Positions 56,057 to 64,000 of a DNA stretch of 64,000 nucleotides are shown piece by piece. Origin of the DNA: Parvularcula sp. IMCC14364 (GTDB lineage: Bacteria; Pseudomonadota; Alphaproteobacteria; Caulobacterales; Parvularculaceae); NCBI RefSeq assembly GCF_030758415.1, contig NZ_CP132334.1, forward strand, positions 1,996,001 to 2,060,000, in the 5' to 3' direction. Each line of letters opens with the position of its first letter. Within the stretch, counting starts at the first letter, position 1. The notes under the pieces were generated by a model, which was not told the origin of the DNA, did not search any database, and saw only the letters and a program-made list of their open reading frames with translations. The position numbers and the translations under genes were made by a program.

Positions 56057-57871
56057 GTGGCACCTCCCCTGCTAACCCTTCAGGACGTTCACCTGACTTT
56101 CGGTGGCACACCGTTGCTCACTGGAGCCAGCATGAGCGTACACGAAAAAGATCGTCTGTGTCTTGTGGGGCGCAATGGATCGGGCAAGTCCACCTTGATG
56201 AAAATTGCCGCTGGACTGATTGAAGCCGATAAGGGTGACATCATTAACCGACCGGATGTGACGGTGCGATATCTTGAACAAGACCCGGACTTTTCGAGTT
56301 ACGCAAGTGTCAGGGAGTATGCGGAACAAGGCCTCGCCCCCGGCGATGATGATTATATTGTTACTCTTCTGCTGGAACAGATTGGCCTGACCGGCGAAGA
56401 ATCCCCTGCACAACTTTCCGGTGGTGAAGCGCGGCGGGCAGCCCTTGTACGGGCACTGGCCCCAGAGCCTGATATCCTGTTGCTCGACGAGCCTACCAAC
56501 CACCTCGACCTGCCGACAATCGAGTGGCTTGAGCAGCTGTTAAGCCGGACATCATCCGCCCTCGTCCTGATTAGTCACGACCGGCGTTTCCTGGAGAACA
56601 TGACACGTAAGACTATCTGGCTGGACCGGGGCCAAACGCGGGAATTGAATGACGGCTTTGCCGGCTTCGAGAGCTGGCGGGATACAGTGCTTGAACAGGA
56701 GGAACTGGAGCGCCACAAGCTGGATCGCAAAATCGTGCGTGAAGAGCACTGGATAACATATGGCGTAACAGCACGCCGCAAAAGAAATGTCCGCCGGCTG
56801 AAAGAGCTGGACAGCTTGCGCCAGCAGCGCAAGGAGGCTGTCAAAAATCCTGGCAAAGCCAAACTGGAAGCATTTGACAGCGGCCAGTCCGGCAAACTTG
56901 TGATTGAAGCTGAAGGCCTGTCCAAATCATATGACAGTAAAATTCTTATCAATAATTTCAGTATGCGCCTTAACCGTGGCGACAGGGTCGGCATTACCGG
57001 GCCAAACGGCTCCGGCAAGACAACACTGCTGAATTTGCTTCTGGGCCAGCAACCGCCGGATGCAGGCAATGTCCGCCTTGGAACCAATCTTGATATTCTC
57101 ACCCTCGACCAGAAACGCGCTACCCTGAAACCAGAAACAAGACTGGTAGATGCCGTCACTGGTGGCCGGGGGGATTCCATTTCTGTCGGCGGGCAGATGC
57201 GCAATGCCATGAGTTATCTCAAGGATTTTATGTTTTTACCCGAACAGGCGCGCTCTCCTGTTGCTGCCCTGTCTGGCGGCGAAAAGGGACGGCTTGCCTT
57301 GGCGATCGCTTTTGCCAGTCCGTCCAACCTGCTGGTACTGGATGAACCAACGAACGACCTGGATCTCGAAACCCTTGACCTCGTGCAGGAAATGCTCAGC
57401 GCCTATCAGGGAACGGTGATGCTTGTCAGTCATGATCGGGACTTTCTCGACAGGACTGTCACCAGCACGCTCACGCCTGAGGGGAATGGTAATTGGCGGG
57501 AATATCCAGGTGGCTATTCTGATATGAAGCGCCAGCAGAAGGCGCTCGCTCCGGAGCAACAGAAGACGGTTTCTGCCCCCTCCTCGCGGTCGCCCTCTTC
57601 CCAGGCAGAAAGCGCACAGCCAAGAACAGCAAGCGCGAAACTATCGTACAAGGAAAAATATGCACTTGAGACCCTGCCTGGTGAAATCGAGAAACTGCAG
57701 GAGGATATAAAGAGTTTTCAGGAAAGGATGGCTGATCCTGACTTATTCTCACGCGCGCCGGAAGAGTTTCACAAGATCGCTGAACGGCTTGAGCAGACAG
57801 AAAAACAGCTGGAAGCAAAGGAAGAGGAATGGCTTGAGCTGGAAATGAAGCGGGAAAGCCTTGAAGAGTAA
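56057..57871 (+). CDS. uup: ABC-F ATPase (Uup type)
   Basis: 604 residues starting at GTG. Two ABC domains are present: Walker A GRNGSGKST and GPNGSGKTT, signature LSGGEARRAAL and LSGGEKGRLAL, and Walker B ILLLDEPTNHLDLPT and LLVLDEPTNDLDLET. The first ABC is followed by the ABC-F linker KLDRKIVREEHWITYGVTARRKRN. The coiled-coil C-terminus (from about 530) fits Uup, which binds ribosomes and branched DNA. There is no membrane domain. Confidence 0.9.
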   Translation: MAPPLLTLQDVHLTFGGTPLLTGASMSVHEKDRLCLVGRNGSGKSTLMKIAAGLIEADKGDIINRPDVTVRYLEQDPDFSSYASVREYAEQGLAPGDDDYIVTLLLEQIGLTGEESPAQLSGGEARRAALVRALAPEPDILLLDEPTNHLDLPTIEWLEQLLSRTSSALVLISHDRRFLENMTRKTIWLDRGQTRELNDGFAGFESWRDTVLEQEELERHKLDRKIVREEHWITYGVTARRKRNVRRLKELDSLRQQRKEAVKNPGKAKLEAFDSGQSGKLVIEAEGLSKSYDSKILINNFSMRLNRGDRVGITGPNGSGKTTLLNLLLGQQPPDAGNVRLGTNLDILTLDQKRATLKPETRLVDAVTGGRGDSISVGGQMRNAMSYLKDFMFLPEQARSPVAALSGGEKGRLALAIAFASPSNLLVLDEPTNDLDLETLDLVQEMLSAYQGTVMLVSHDRDFLDRTVTSTLTPEGNGNWREYPGGYSDMKRQQKALAPEQQKTVSAPSSRSPSSQAESAQPRTASAKLSYKEKYALETLPGEIEKLQEDIKSFQERMADPDLFSRAPEEFHKIAERLEQTEKQLEAKEEEWLELEMKRESLEE

Positions 57872-57888
57872 TACTTTGTTAACCAACC

Positions 57889-57939
57889 TTCAGGTTGAAA
57901 TCGATCAGATTGCGCGCTGCTTAAACGCCAGATTAACCA
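57889..57939. promoter_or_regulatory. Two CtrA half-site-like motifs before the hybrid kinase
   Basis: TTAACCA occurs at 57889-57895 and 57933-57939, and TTAA at 57921-57924 is 8 bases from the second TTAA, one more than the CtrA spacing. Suggestive only. Confidence 0.3.
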
Positions 57940-57993
57940 GAACCGCCTAAAGTGACCCTGATTTAGTGTATCTGTCTGGCGGGTCTGAAAATT

Positions 57994-60900
57994 TTGCGCG
58001 TTCTGAAAACACTTTGGCCCGAGCGGTCACCTTCTGCCAAACTTCAGGCTGTTGAAGTTTTCAAAGGCATGTCCCCCATGCTGTTTGCCTGCATGGGTGT
58101 CACAGCCGCTCTGGGACTGCCGGGTGTATTTCTTGCTGGCCAGCCATTCGCCGCCATTCCGCTGTTGCTGATTGGTCTTTTCTCTTTCGTCCGGTATCTT
58201 CACTGGCGCAAGGCAGACGTTAGCAGCTTCAGCGTTGCTGAGTTGGACAAAGCGCTCTCCTTCGTACCCCTGTCAGCAGCTTTTTGCGGTCCTGTCTTTT
58301 CAGCGCTTGCATTATACATCATGTCTACGATGCCAACGGAAGCGATGTTCATTATCGCTGGCTGGATGACCATGATGGCTTGCATCAGCAGTATCAGCAT
58401 GTGCGCGACACCCTTCACGGCCAAGATCATCATGGTCACCCTGATGTTACCAGCCAATCTGATGATGGTCTTTCAGGACGATTATCGTCTGCAGGCATTC
58501 GGCGCAGTCATGATCCTCAGCAGTCTGCTGGTTATCGGCTGCTTCTCAACTGTTTTGCGCGTGGTGACACAGATCAAGGAACAGGCTCTGCAAAACGCAG
58601 AACGCAGCCGTGATCTTGCCAAAGCCATGCAGAACTATTTCGACATGTCAGATGATATTGTCTGGGAAACCGACAAAGAAATGAAATTCACATTCATTTC
58701 AGATGCGATTGAGTCATTCTCAGGCCAACCGGCACACAAATTTCTGAACCGCTCTCCCATCAGTCTCCTGAATGAAAATGACCCGGAAACAAAGGGTAAC
58801 ATCAGAAAATTCCAGGATGCCTGGGAACAGGCTATTCCCTTCCATCATATTGTCGTCAACGTGATCGCGAGCAGCGGCAACAGTCTTTATGCCGATATAT
58901 CAGGGGCACCAGTCTTCAACGAAGAAGGTGAGCTTACCGGGTATCGCGGCGTCATGGCGAACACCACGCGCCTGATGCATCAGCGTAACGACATAATCCG
59001 TACCAAAGAGAAATTCCGTGACTTCGCAGAACTTGCTGCTGATTGCCTGTGGGAAACGGATGCAGAGCATATATATACCTATATTTCAGATGTGATTGAG
59101 AAATGGACCGGTCAAAAAGCATCGGAGCTTCTTGGTCAGAAAAGAGGCGAAGTTCTGGAACATTCGACGCCTGAAGCAGCCCACACAGACTGGGCTACTC
59201 ATATGGATGACCTTGAGAACAAGAGACCGTTTCAGAACTTTATCGTTCGTACACGCAACGACGATATTCTAAGCACCAGCGGCAAGCCAAAATTTGCTAC
59301 GGATGGCACATTCACTGGCTATCGCGGCTATACCAAGGAAATTACGCGCGAACATACGGCGCGACTGGAAGCCAATGCTGCACAGTCAGAATTGCAACGC
59401 GCCAATCTGGAACTGGAAAAGCGCATCAAGGGCCGTACCCTTGATCTGCAACGCCAGACTGATCTGCTGCAGGAAATTTTCGACACCATGGGCGAAAGTC
59501 TGGTGGTGCTGGACCAGAATTTCAATATCGAGATGGTCAACGAAAAACCTGATGTGCCCTTGCCGCCAGGTGAATGGCATATTGGCAGGAATGCGATTGA
59601 TCTGTACGAAAACGCTGCCAGCGTCGAACTGCCAAAAACGGGCGATACTTGCAGTGTTACTGAGCAAAATCGCAGGCTGGTTGAGAACCTGAGGGGCCGC
59701 AAGCCTTTCCGGGGCAAGCGTCTTGATGTATCTGGTCAGCATATCAGCGAGGTATTTTACCCCCGGACTGATGGTGGGTATGTCATTCTGTATTCGGATG
59801 TCACCCGCGACATGCGCCGCGAAGACGAACTGCGCGGTCTGTCACGTGATTTGCGCAAATCGCGCGACCTTGCCGAGGATGCCAACAGAGCCAAGTCCGA
59901 ATTTCTTGCCAATATGAGCCATGAAATTCGCACCCCTATGAACGGGGTCCTCGGCATGGCAGAATTGCTGATCAAATCCGGCCTTTCAGACAGGCAACAT
60001 GAGATGGCACAGGTCATCATGCGCTCTGGCGACAGCCTGTTGACGATCATCAACGACATTCTGGATTTCTCCAAGCTGGAAGCCGGCAAGATGGCCATCG
60101 GGTCAGAGCCTTTTGACATGCGCGCTGCCATTGAAGATGTGGCCAGTCTTGTGTCACCGCATGTGCAGGAAAAGGGCCTTGAACTGATGATCCGGTATCA
60201 GCCGGACTTGCCACAGGATTATACCGGTGATGTGGGGCGCCTGCGCCAGGTCATTACCAACCTTGTCGGCAATGCCGTCAAATTCACCGAAACAGGGCAT
60301 ATTCTAGTCGATGTTTCCGGCACAAGAGATGGCGGCCATGCTGAATTGTGTATCTCGGTTAAAGATACAGGATGCGGCATTCCGGCCGAAAAACTGGACA
60401 AGATTTTCAACAAGTTTGAACAGGTTGACGGCTCCAATTCCAGAAAGTTTGAAGGAACCGGCCTTGGCCTGAGCATTTCAAGAAAAATCATTGAACTGAT
60501 GGGCGGTACAATCTCTGTCCGCAGTGATCTTGGTCAGGGCTCCACGTTCTTTTTCAATGTCCGCCTGCCGGTGGAAAGCAAACAGCAACAGAATACGCGC
60601 AGTATTACGCCAGTGCTGAGCGGCATTCGTGTTCTTGTCGCAGATGACAACAGCGTGAACCGTGAAATCCTGAAAGAACAACTCAAAAGCTGGTCACTCG
60701 TCCCTGTGCTGACAACGGATGGCTTTGATGCCCTGAAGAAACTGGAACAGGCCAGAGAAGTAGGTAACCCGTTCGGCCTTGCTATACTGGATTTCCAGAT
60801 GCCCGGCATGGATGGGGCAGAGCTGGCCCGGAAAATCAGAGTTGAATACACAGAGCGGGACTTGCCCATGGTGCTCCTGTCTTCGGCCGGCCATAGGGAT

Positions 60901-61497
60901 AGCCAGGAACTGCAGAAAGAACTCGGACTTGCGGGGTATCTCATAAAACCGGCCCGCTCTTCGCATCTGCTGGACACGATCATATGCGCGCTGCACGCAA
61001 ATACCATTCGTGGCCTGCAAAGCGCCAGCGCTGAACTTCAGAAACAGGCTGCTGAACAGCCCGTATCGCCAGCCGCAGCGGCCAATGATACTGAGCGCCG
61101 CATCCTTGTGGCTGAGGATAACATGGTCAACCAGATGGTCCTGCGCTCCATGCTTGAGCCTCTGAACTGTGAAGTCGATATTGCCGAAAATGGTCAACTG
61201 GCAATCGAGAAGTTGCAGCAGCAATCATACGACCTCGTACTGATGGATGTTTCTATGCCCGTGATGGATGGTCTTCAGGCAACAGCCGAAATCATCAGGA
61301 TGCGTGAACAGGGTATGGCATATGTGCCGGTCATCGGTGTCACGGCTCACGCGATGAAAGAGGATGAGGAAAAGTGCCTCGCCGTTGGTATGGATGCCTA
61401 CATGCCCAAACCGATCAAACAGGACAAGCTGCTCGCAGTCGTCACCAAATGGGTGGATGAGCGCAAACAGCGGGAAACGCTGGCAGAAAGCGCCTGA
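57994..61497 (+). CDS. Hybrid sensor histidine kinase with tandem receivers
   Basis: 1167 residues. About six membrane helices (25-200) are followed by PAS 1 (about 215-330), PAS 2 (340-450), a coiled coil, and a third, PAS-like region (490-600). HisKA has His643 in FLANMSHEIRTPMNG; the HATPase shows NLVGNAVKFTETG, DTGCGIP and GTGLGLSIS. Two receivers follow, with Asp933 and Asp1085. Start TTG at 57994 is weak; another possible start is the ATG at 58069. It is not CckA, which lacks this layout. The input ligand and output are unknown; no phosphotransferase or regulator gene is adjacent. Confidence 0.9.
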   Translation: MRVLKTLWPERSPSAKLQAVEVFKGMSPMLFACMGVTAALGLPGVFLAGQPFAAIPLLLIGLFSFVRYLHWRKADVSSFSVAELDKALSFVPLSAAFCGPVFSALALYIMSTMPTEAMFIIAGWMTMMACISSISMCATPFTAKIIMVTLMLPANLMMVFQDDYRLQAFGAVMILSSLLVIGCFSTVLRVVTQIKEQALQNAERSRDLAKAMQNYFDMSDDIVWETDKEMKFTFISDAIESFSGQPAHKFLNRSPISLLNENDPETKGNIRKFQDAWEQAIPFHHIVVNVIASSGNSLYADISGAPVFNEEGELTGYRGVMANTTRLMHQRNDIIRTKEKFRDFAELAADCLWETDAEHIYTYISDVIEKWTGQKASELLGQKRGEVLEHSTPEAAHTDWATHMDDLENKRPFQNFIVRTRNDDILSTSGKPKFATDGTFTGYRGYTKEITREHTARLEANAAQSELQRANLELEKRIKGRTLDLQRQTDLLQEIFDTMGESLVVLDQNFNIEMVNEKPDVPLPPGEWHIGRNAIDLYENAASVELPKTGDTCSVTEQNRRLVENLRGRKPFRGKRLDVSGQHISEVFYPRTDGGYVILYSDVTRDMRREDELRGLSRDLRKSRDLAEDANRAKSEFLANMSHEIRTPMNGVLGMAELLIKSGLSDRQHEMAQVIMRSGDSLLTIINDILDFSKLEAGKMAIGSEPFDMRAAIEDVASLVSPHVQEKGLELMIRYQPDLPQDYTGDVGRLRQVITNLVGNAVKFTETGHILVDVSGTRDGGHAELCISVKDTGCGIPAEKLDKIFNKFEQVDGSNSRKFEGTGLGLSISRKIIELMGGTISVRSDLGQGSTFFFNVRLPVESKQQQNTRSITPVLSGIRVLVADDNSVNREILKEQLKSWSLVPVLTTDGFDALKKLEQAREVGNPFGLAILDFQMPGMDGAELARKIRVEYTERDLPMVLLSSAGHRDSQELQKELGLAGYLIKPARSSHLLDTIICALHANTIRGLQSASAELQKQAAEQPVSPAAAANDTERRILVAEDNMVNQMVLRSMLEPLNCEVDIAENGQLAIEKLQQQSYDLVLMDVSMPVMDGLQATAEIIRMREQGMAYVPVIGVTAHAMKEDEEKCLAVGMDAYMPKPIKQDKLLAVVTKWVDERKQRETLAESA

Positions 61498-61750
61498 CGG
61501 GTGTCGCATACAGCCTCTATGAGGCCGTTGAGCGACTTCAGAAATCTCTCTCTGGTGCAGTATTTAGATTATTACCTCAATGCATAGATGGCGACATATG
61601 CTATATGTTTCATGCATTTAGTGGCTATCCACAGAACGATCTTTCCCGGACGGGCCTGCCTGAATTGGTCAATGAATGTGTTATTTTAAGAATTCATCCC
61701 TAAATCAGTGACACGATTGACATATTTCAGGTTCAGACTGGTCGTTAGCC
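61498..61750. other. Intergenic gap before the RND operon
   Basis: No gene is seen in these 253 bases. The gap holds the nested inverted repeat listed at 61581-61616. TTGACA at 61717-61722 could be a -35 box, but no matching -10 was found. No clear terminator follows the kinase gene. Confidence 0.4.
61581..61616. promoter_or_regulatory. Nested inverted repeat upstream of RND pump genes
   Basis: ACATAT-GCT-ATATGT (61594-61608) is a perfect 6-3-6 repeat, flanked by TGCAT (61581-61585) and ATGCA (61612-61616). It lies 135 bases before the adaptor gene start, where TetR-type regulators of RND pumps often bind. No regulator gene is next to it, so the link is inference. Confidence 0.45.
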
Positions 61751-62848
61751 ATGTTCAGCAAAATTCCAAGTTCCGTCAGGACATCCCTCGTCCTCACCCT
61801 CATCGTCATCATGTATTTTGTCGTCAGAACGCTGTTCAGTTCTGCGCCAGAACCAGCAGATGAGCGATTCGAATTTCCCGTAACGCGCGTTGTTGTCGAA
61901 ACCATCAATGCCGGTGATCAGGCACAGACTGTGGTCATCCGGGGACGCACCAAGGCAACACGCTCTGCGGTCCTAAGGGCAGAAACAGCCGGACAGGTTT
62001 CTGCCACCCCTGCGCGCGAAGGCAGCATCGTCAAACGCGGTGACGAATTGTGCCGGATTACCCCCGGCACCCGCAATGCCGGTCTGGCCGAAGCGCGTGC
62101 TGCCCTCGACAAGGCCCAGATTGATTATAACGCCGCTGTCGAACTGGCCCAGCAGGGATATTCTTCAGAAGCTGCCGTTGCAGCGGCGCGTGCTGCACTG
62201 GACCTAAGTCAGGCCAATCTGACCCGTGCCCGGATGGATTTTGCCAAAACAAAAATTACCGCCCCCTTCGACGGCATACTTGTAGAACGCCACGTGGAAG
62301 TCGGGGATCTGCTGACGATTGGTGCATCCTGCGCCAAAGTGTCACAACTTGACCCGATCATCATCACCGGCTCCGTCTCTGAACAGGAAGTGCGGCGACT
62401 GAGTCTCGGTGCCACAGCGCGAGTCACAGTTTCCGGTGGCGACGAACTCGATGCTGTCGTCAGACTGATTTCTCCAGCTGCGTCAAACATGACCCGAACC
62501 TTTACCGTCGAACTTGAAGCGGCAAACCCCAATGCCCTGCCAGACGGATTAACGGCGAATGCACAGGTGAACCTTGGTAACAAACCGGCGCATCTTGTGC
62601 CGCGCAATGCACTGCTGCAGGACGATTCAGGCGCTCTGGGCGTCCGCGTTGTCGAAAATATTTCCACCACTGACGGCCATGGCAAGGTGCGTTTCGCACC
62701 GGTCTCGATCCTCAATGATGTGCCTGAAGGCGTCTGGGTTGCCGGGCTTGATGGCAGCATTGACCTGATTGTCCGGGGACAGGACTATGTAAAACATGGT
62801 CAGGAAGTGCAGACGGCTGCACCTGGCGACATCGTGACGACGGGATAA
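61751..62848 (+). CDS. RND efflux periplasmic adaptor (membrane fusion protein)
   Basis: 365 residues. One N-terminal helix (VLTLIVIMYFVVRTLF) is followed by a biotinyl-lipoyl-like strand set (VLRAETAGQVSATPAREGSIVKRGDELCRI), a short helical hairpin (about 110-160) and the beta-barrel ending FDGILVERHVEVGDLLTIG. It bridges the inner-membrane pump and an outer-membrane channel. The next gene starts 7 bases later, so it is the first gene of an efflux operon. Confidence 0.93.
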   Translation: MFSKIPSSVRTSLVLTLIVIMYFVVRTLFSSAPEPADERFEFPVTRVVVETINAGDQAQTVVIRGRTKATRSAVLRAETAGQVSATPAREGSIVKRGDELCRITPGTRNAGLAEARAALDKAQIDYNAAVELAQQGYSSEAAVAAARAALDLSQANLTRARMDFAKTKITAPFDGILVERHVEVGDLLTIGASCAKVSQLDPIIITGSVSEQEVRRLSLGATARVTVSGGDELDAVVRLISPAASNMTRTFTVELEAANPNALPDGLTANAQVNLGNKPAHLVPRNALLQDDSGALGVRVVENISTTDGHGKVRFAPVSILNDVPEGVWVAGLDGSIDLIVRGQDYVKHGQEVQTAAPGDIVTTG

Positions 62849-62855
62849 AATCAGC

Positions 62856-64000
62856 ATGACGCATCTGGTCGATATTGCTTTCAAGCGCGCCAAGGTAACC
62901 CTGCTGGCGCTGGCGCTTCTCGTATTTGCCGGGGTCAATTCGTTCAATACCATCCCGCGTGAAGCAGACCCGGATGTGCCATTGCCCATGGCATTGATTG
63001 TTATCCCATTGCCCGGTGTTTCGCCTGAAGATGCAGAGCGACTTCTCATCAAACCCACGGAACTGGAACTGCAGTCCCTCGAAGGTGTGACGGAAATGAA
63101 TGCGCTCGCCTATGAAGGCGCTGCACAGATCCGCCTTGAGTTTGAGCCGACCGCCAATATGGATCAGGCACTCGTTGACATACGCGAAGCGGTCGACAAA
63201 GCCCGCAGTGAATATCCCGCTGAAGCGCTGGAGCCGTTGATCGAGGAATTCAACGCCCAGCAGATGTTCCCGATCATCTCGATCACCCTGTCAGGCGATG
63301 TCCCCGACCGTACACTCTACCTGACCGCTGACAGATTGCAGAAATCTCTCCAGAACGTCCAGGGCGTGCTGGAAGTGGACCTTGTCGGCCAACGCGATGA
63401 AGTCCTTGAAGTGGTCATCGACCCTGACACCTTGCAATCCTATGGCTTGAGCGCACAGGAAGTTGCCGCCGCCATCCGCAACAATAACAGTCTGATTACA
63501 GCCGGCTCGATCCGTTTTCCCGATGGTGCCTATGCCGTCAAATTACCGGGATTGATCCGCTCTGTCGCGGAAATGGAATCCATCCCGGTGCGTAGTGATG
63601 GCGAGAGTGTCGTTCTGTTATCGGATGTCGCAGACATTCGTCGCACATTCGAGGATACTGACGGCTATGCCCAGTTCAATGGCGAGCCTGCTGTTGGCCT
63701 CAATGTCAGCAAACGCTCCGGTGCCAACATTATAGACATGACCGAAGGGGTCAAAAGAGTGACGGAGGAAATGGCTGCAGCACCTGATTGGCCCAGTTCG
63801 ATCCGGTACGAATTCATCGGCGATCAATCCTATTTCGTCGACACGATCCTTAATAGCCTGACAGCTTCCATCGTTCTCGCCATCCTTCTGGTCATGATTG
63901 TTGTCGTCGCGGCATTGGGCCTGCGCTCTGCTGTTATGGTCGGTTTTGCCATTCCCTCATCGTTCCTGATCGGCCTCGCACTGCTCAATCTGTCGGGTTA
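62856..64000 (+). CDS. RND efflux permease (AcrB/HAE1-like), cut by window end
   Basis: The frame is open from the ATG at 62856 to base 64000 (381 codons). MTHLVDIAFKRAKVTLLALALLVFAGVNSFNTIPREADPDVPLPMALIVIPLPGVSPEDAERLLIKP and VVLLSDVADIRRTFED are typical of RND inner-membrane pumps, and a second membrane block (ASIVLAILLVMIVVVAALGLRSAV) begins at about 63865. Full members are about 1000-1050 residues, so about two thirds is missing. The pump exports toxic compounds using the proton gradient; substrate unknown. Confidence 0.93.
   Translation, partial: MTHLVDIAFKRAKVTLLALALLVFAGVNSFNTIPREADPDVPLPMALIVIPLPGVSPEDAERLLIKPTELELQSLEGVTEMNALAYEGAAQIRLEFEPTANMDQALVDIREAVDKARSEYPAEALEPLIEEFNAQQMFPIISITLSGDVPDRTLYLTADRLQKSLQNVQGVLEVDLVGQRDEVLEVVIDPDTLQSYGLSAQEVAAAIRNNNSLITAGSIRFPDGAYAVKLPGLIRSVAEMESIPVRSDGESVVLLSDVADIRRTFEDTDGYAQFNGEPAVGLNVSKRSGANIIDMTEGVKRVTEEMAAAPDWPSSIRYEFIGDQSYFVDTILNSLTASIVLAILLVMIVVVAALGLRSAVMVGFAIPSSFLIGLALLNLSG

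Noticed and set aside
1-64000. tRNA, rRNA, insertion sequence or prophage
   Set aside because: No T-loop with flanking stems, no transposase or phage gene and no terminal repeats were seen on either strand; small RNAs could still be missed by eye.

Overview
The window is a chromosomal segment of an alphaproteobacterium with moderate GC. The lineage call rests on ctrA beside the phosphotransferase gene chpT, a GTTC-N7-GTTC type LexA box, CtrA-type TTAA-N7-TTAA boxes, GANTC sites near cell-cycle genes, and DUF4167, DUF1178 and TrmFO proteins. Gene order also fits: lysC-ptsP-(rodZ-like)-ispG-prfA-prmC-DUF4167-clpB, yajC-secD-secF-NDUFAF6-like, and J-protein-cobS. The GC content, RTX protein and RND pump would suit a marine Caulobacterales, Parvularculales or Hyphomonadaceae-like bacterium, but the genus cannot be fixed. 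I see no insertion sequence, prophage, CRISPR array, tRNA or rRNA.

Layout. 1-6.2 kb: a HerA-like ATPase cut by the window edge, a DUF2852 membrane protein, cspA, a 54-codon DUF2256 gene, a glycine-rich membrane protein and two multi-pass membrane proteins. 6.4-13 kb: trmFO, a small anchored protein, an SOS-box-controlled endonuclease III-like protein that lacks the catalytic residues, a protein of unknown function and a cation/proton antiporter with a cyclic-nucleotide domain. 13-20 kb: the Sec accessory operon (yajC-secD-secF) with a squalene-synthase-like complex I assembly factor, then yajQ, a MOSC protein, a thioesterase and DUF2461. 20-24.3 kb: ctrA, a lone receiver protein, chpT and an M23 peptidase. 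24.4-39.3 kb: clpB with a heat-shock promoter, an SDR, DUF4167, prmC-prfA, ispG, a RodZ/TonB fusion, ptsP, lysC and ubiG.

39.4-49 kb: a DUF885 lipoprotein; a tightly overlapping grxC-nitrilase-DUF1178 operon; comF; an NDUFAF5-like methyltransferase; a Flp pilin coupled to mutT; a membrane-anchored PpiC-type isomerase; and secA. 49.2-51.8 kb: a large RTX protein with a zinc-protease-like HExxH motif, preceded by three TTAA elements in exact 11-bp phase. 51.9-57.9 kb: bolA, an acyl-CoA synthetase, a J-domain protein, cobS without cobT, a 55-residue membrane protein and an ABC-F ATPase. 58-64 kb: a 1167-residue hybrid histidine kinase and an RND efflux pair whose permease runs off the end.

Most genes are housekeeping. 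The more unusual material is regulatory or architectural: candidate CtrA sites at an RTX protease and at a mutT-pilin operon, an SOS promoter on a degenerate DNA glycosylase homologue, an HTH-TM-TonB_C fusion, several perfect inverted repeats at promoters, and four tandem 108-bp repeats inside the RTX gene. No single wholly new multi-gene system is evident.
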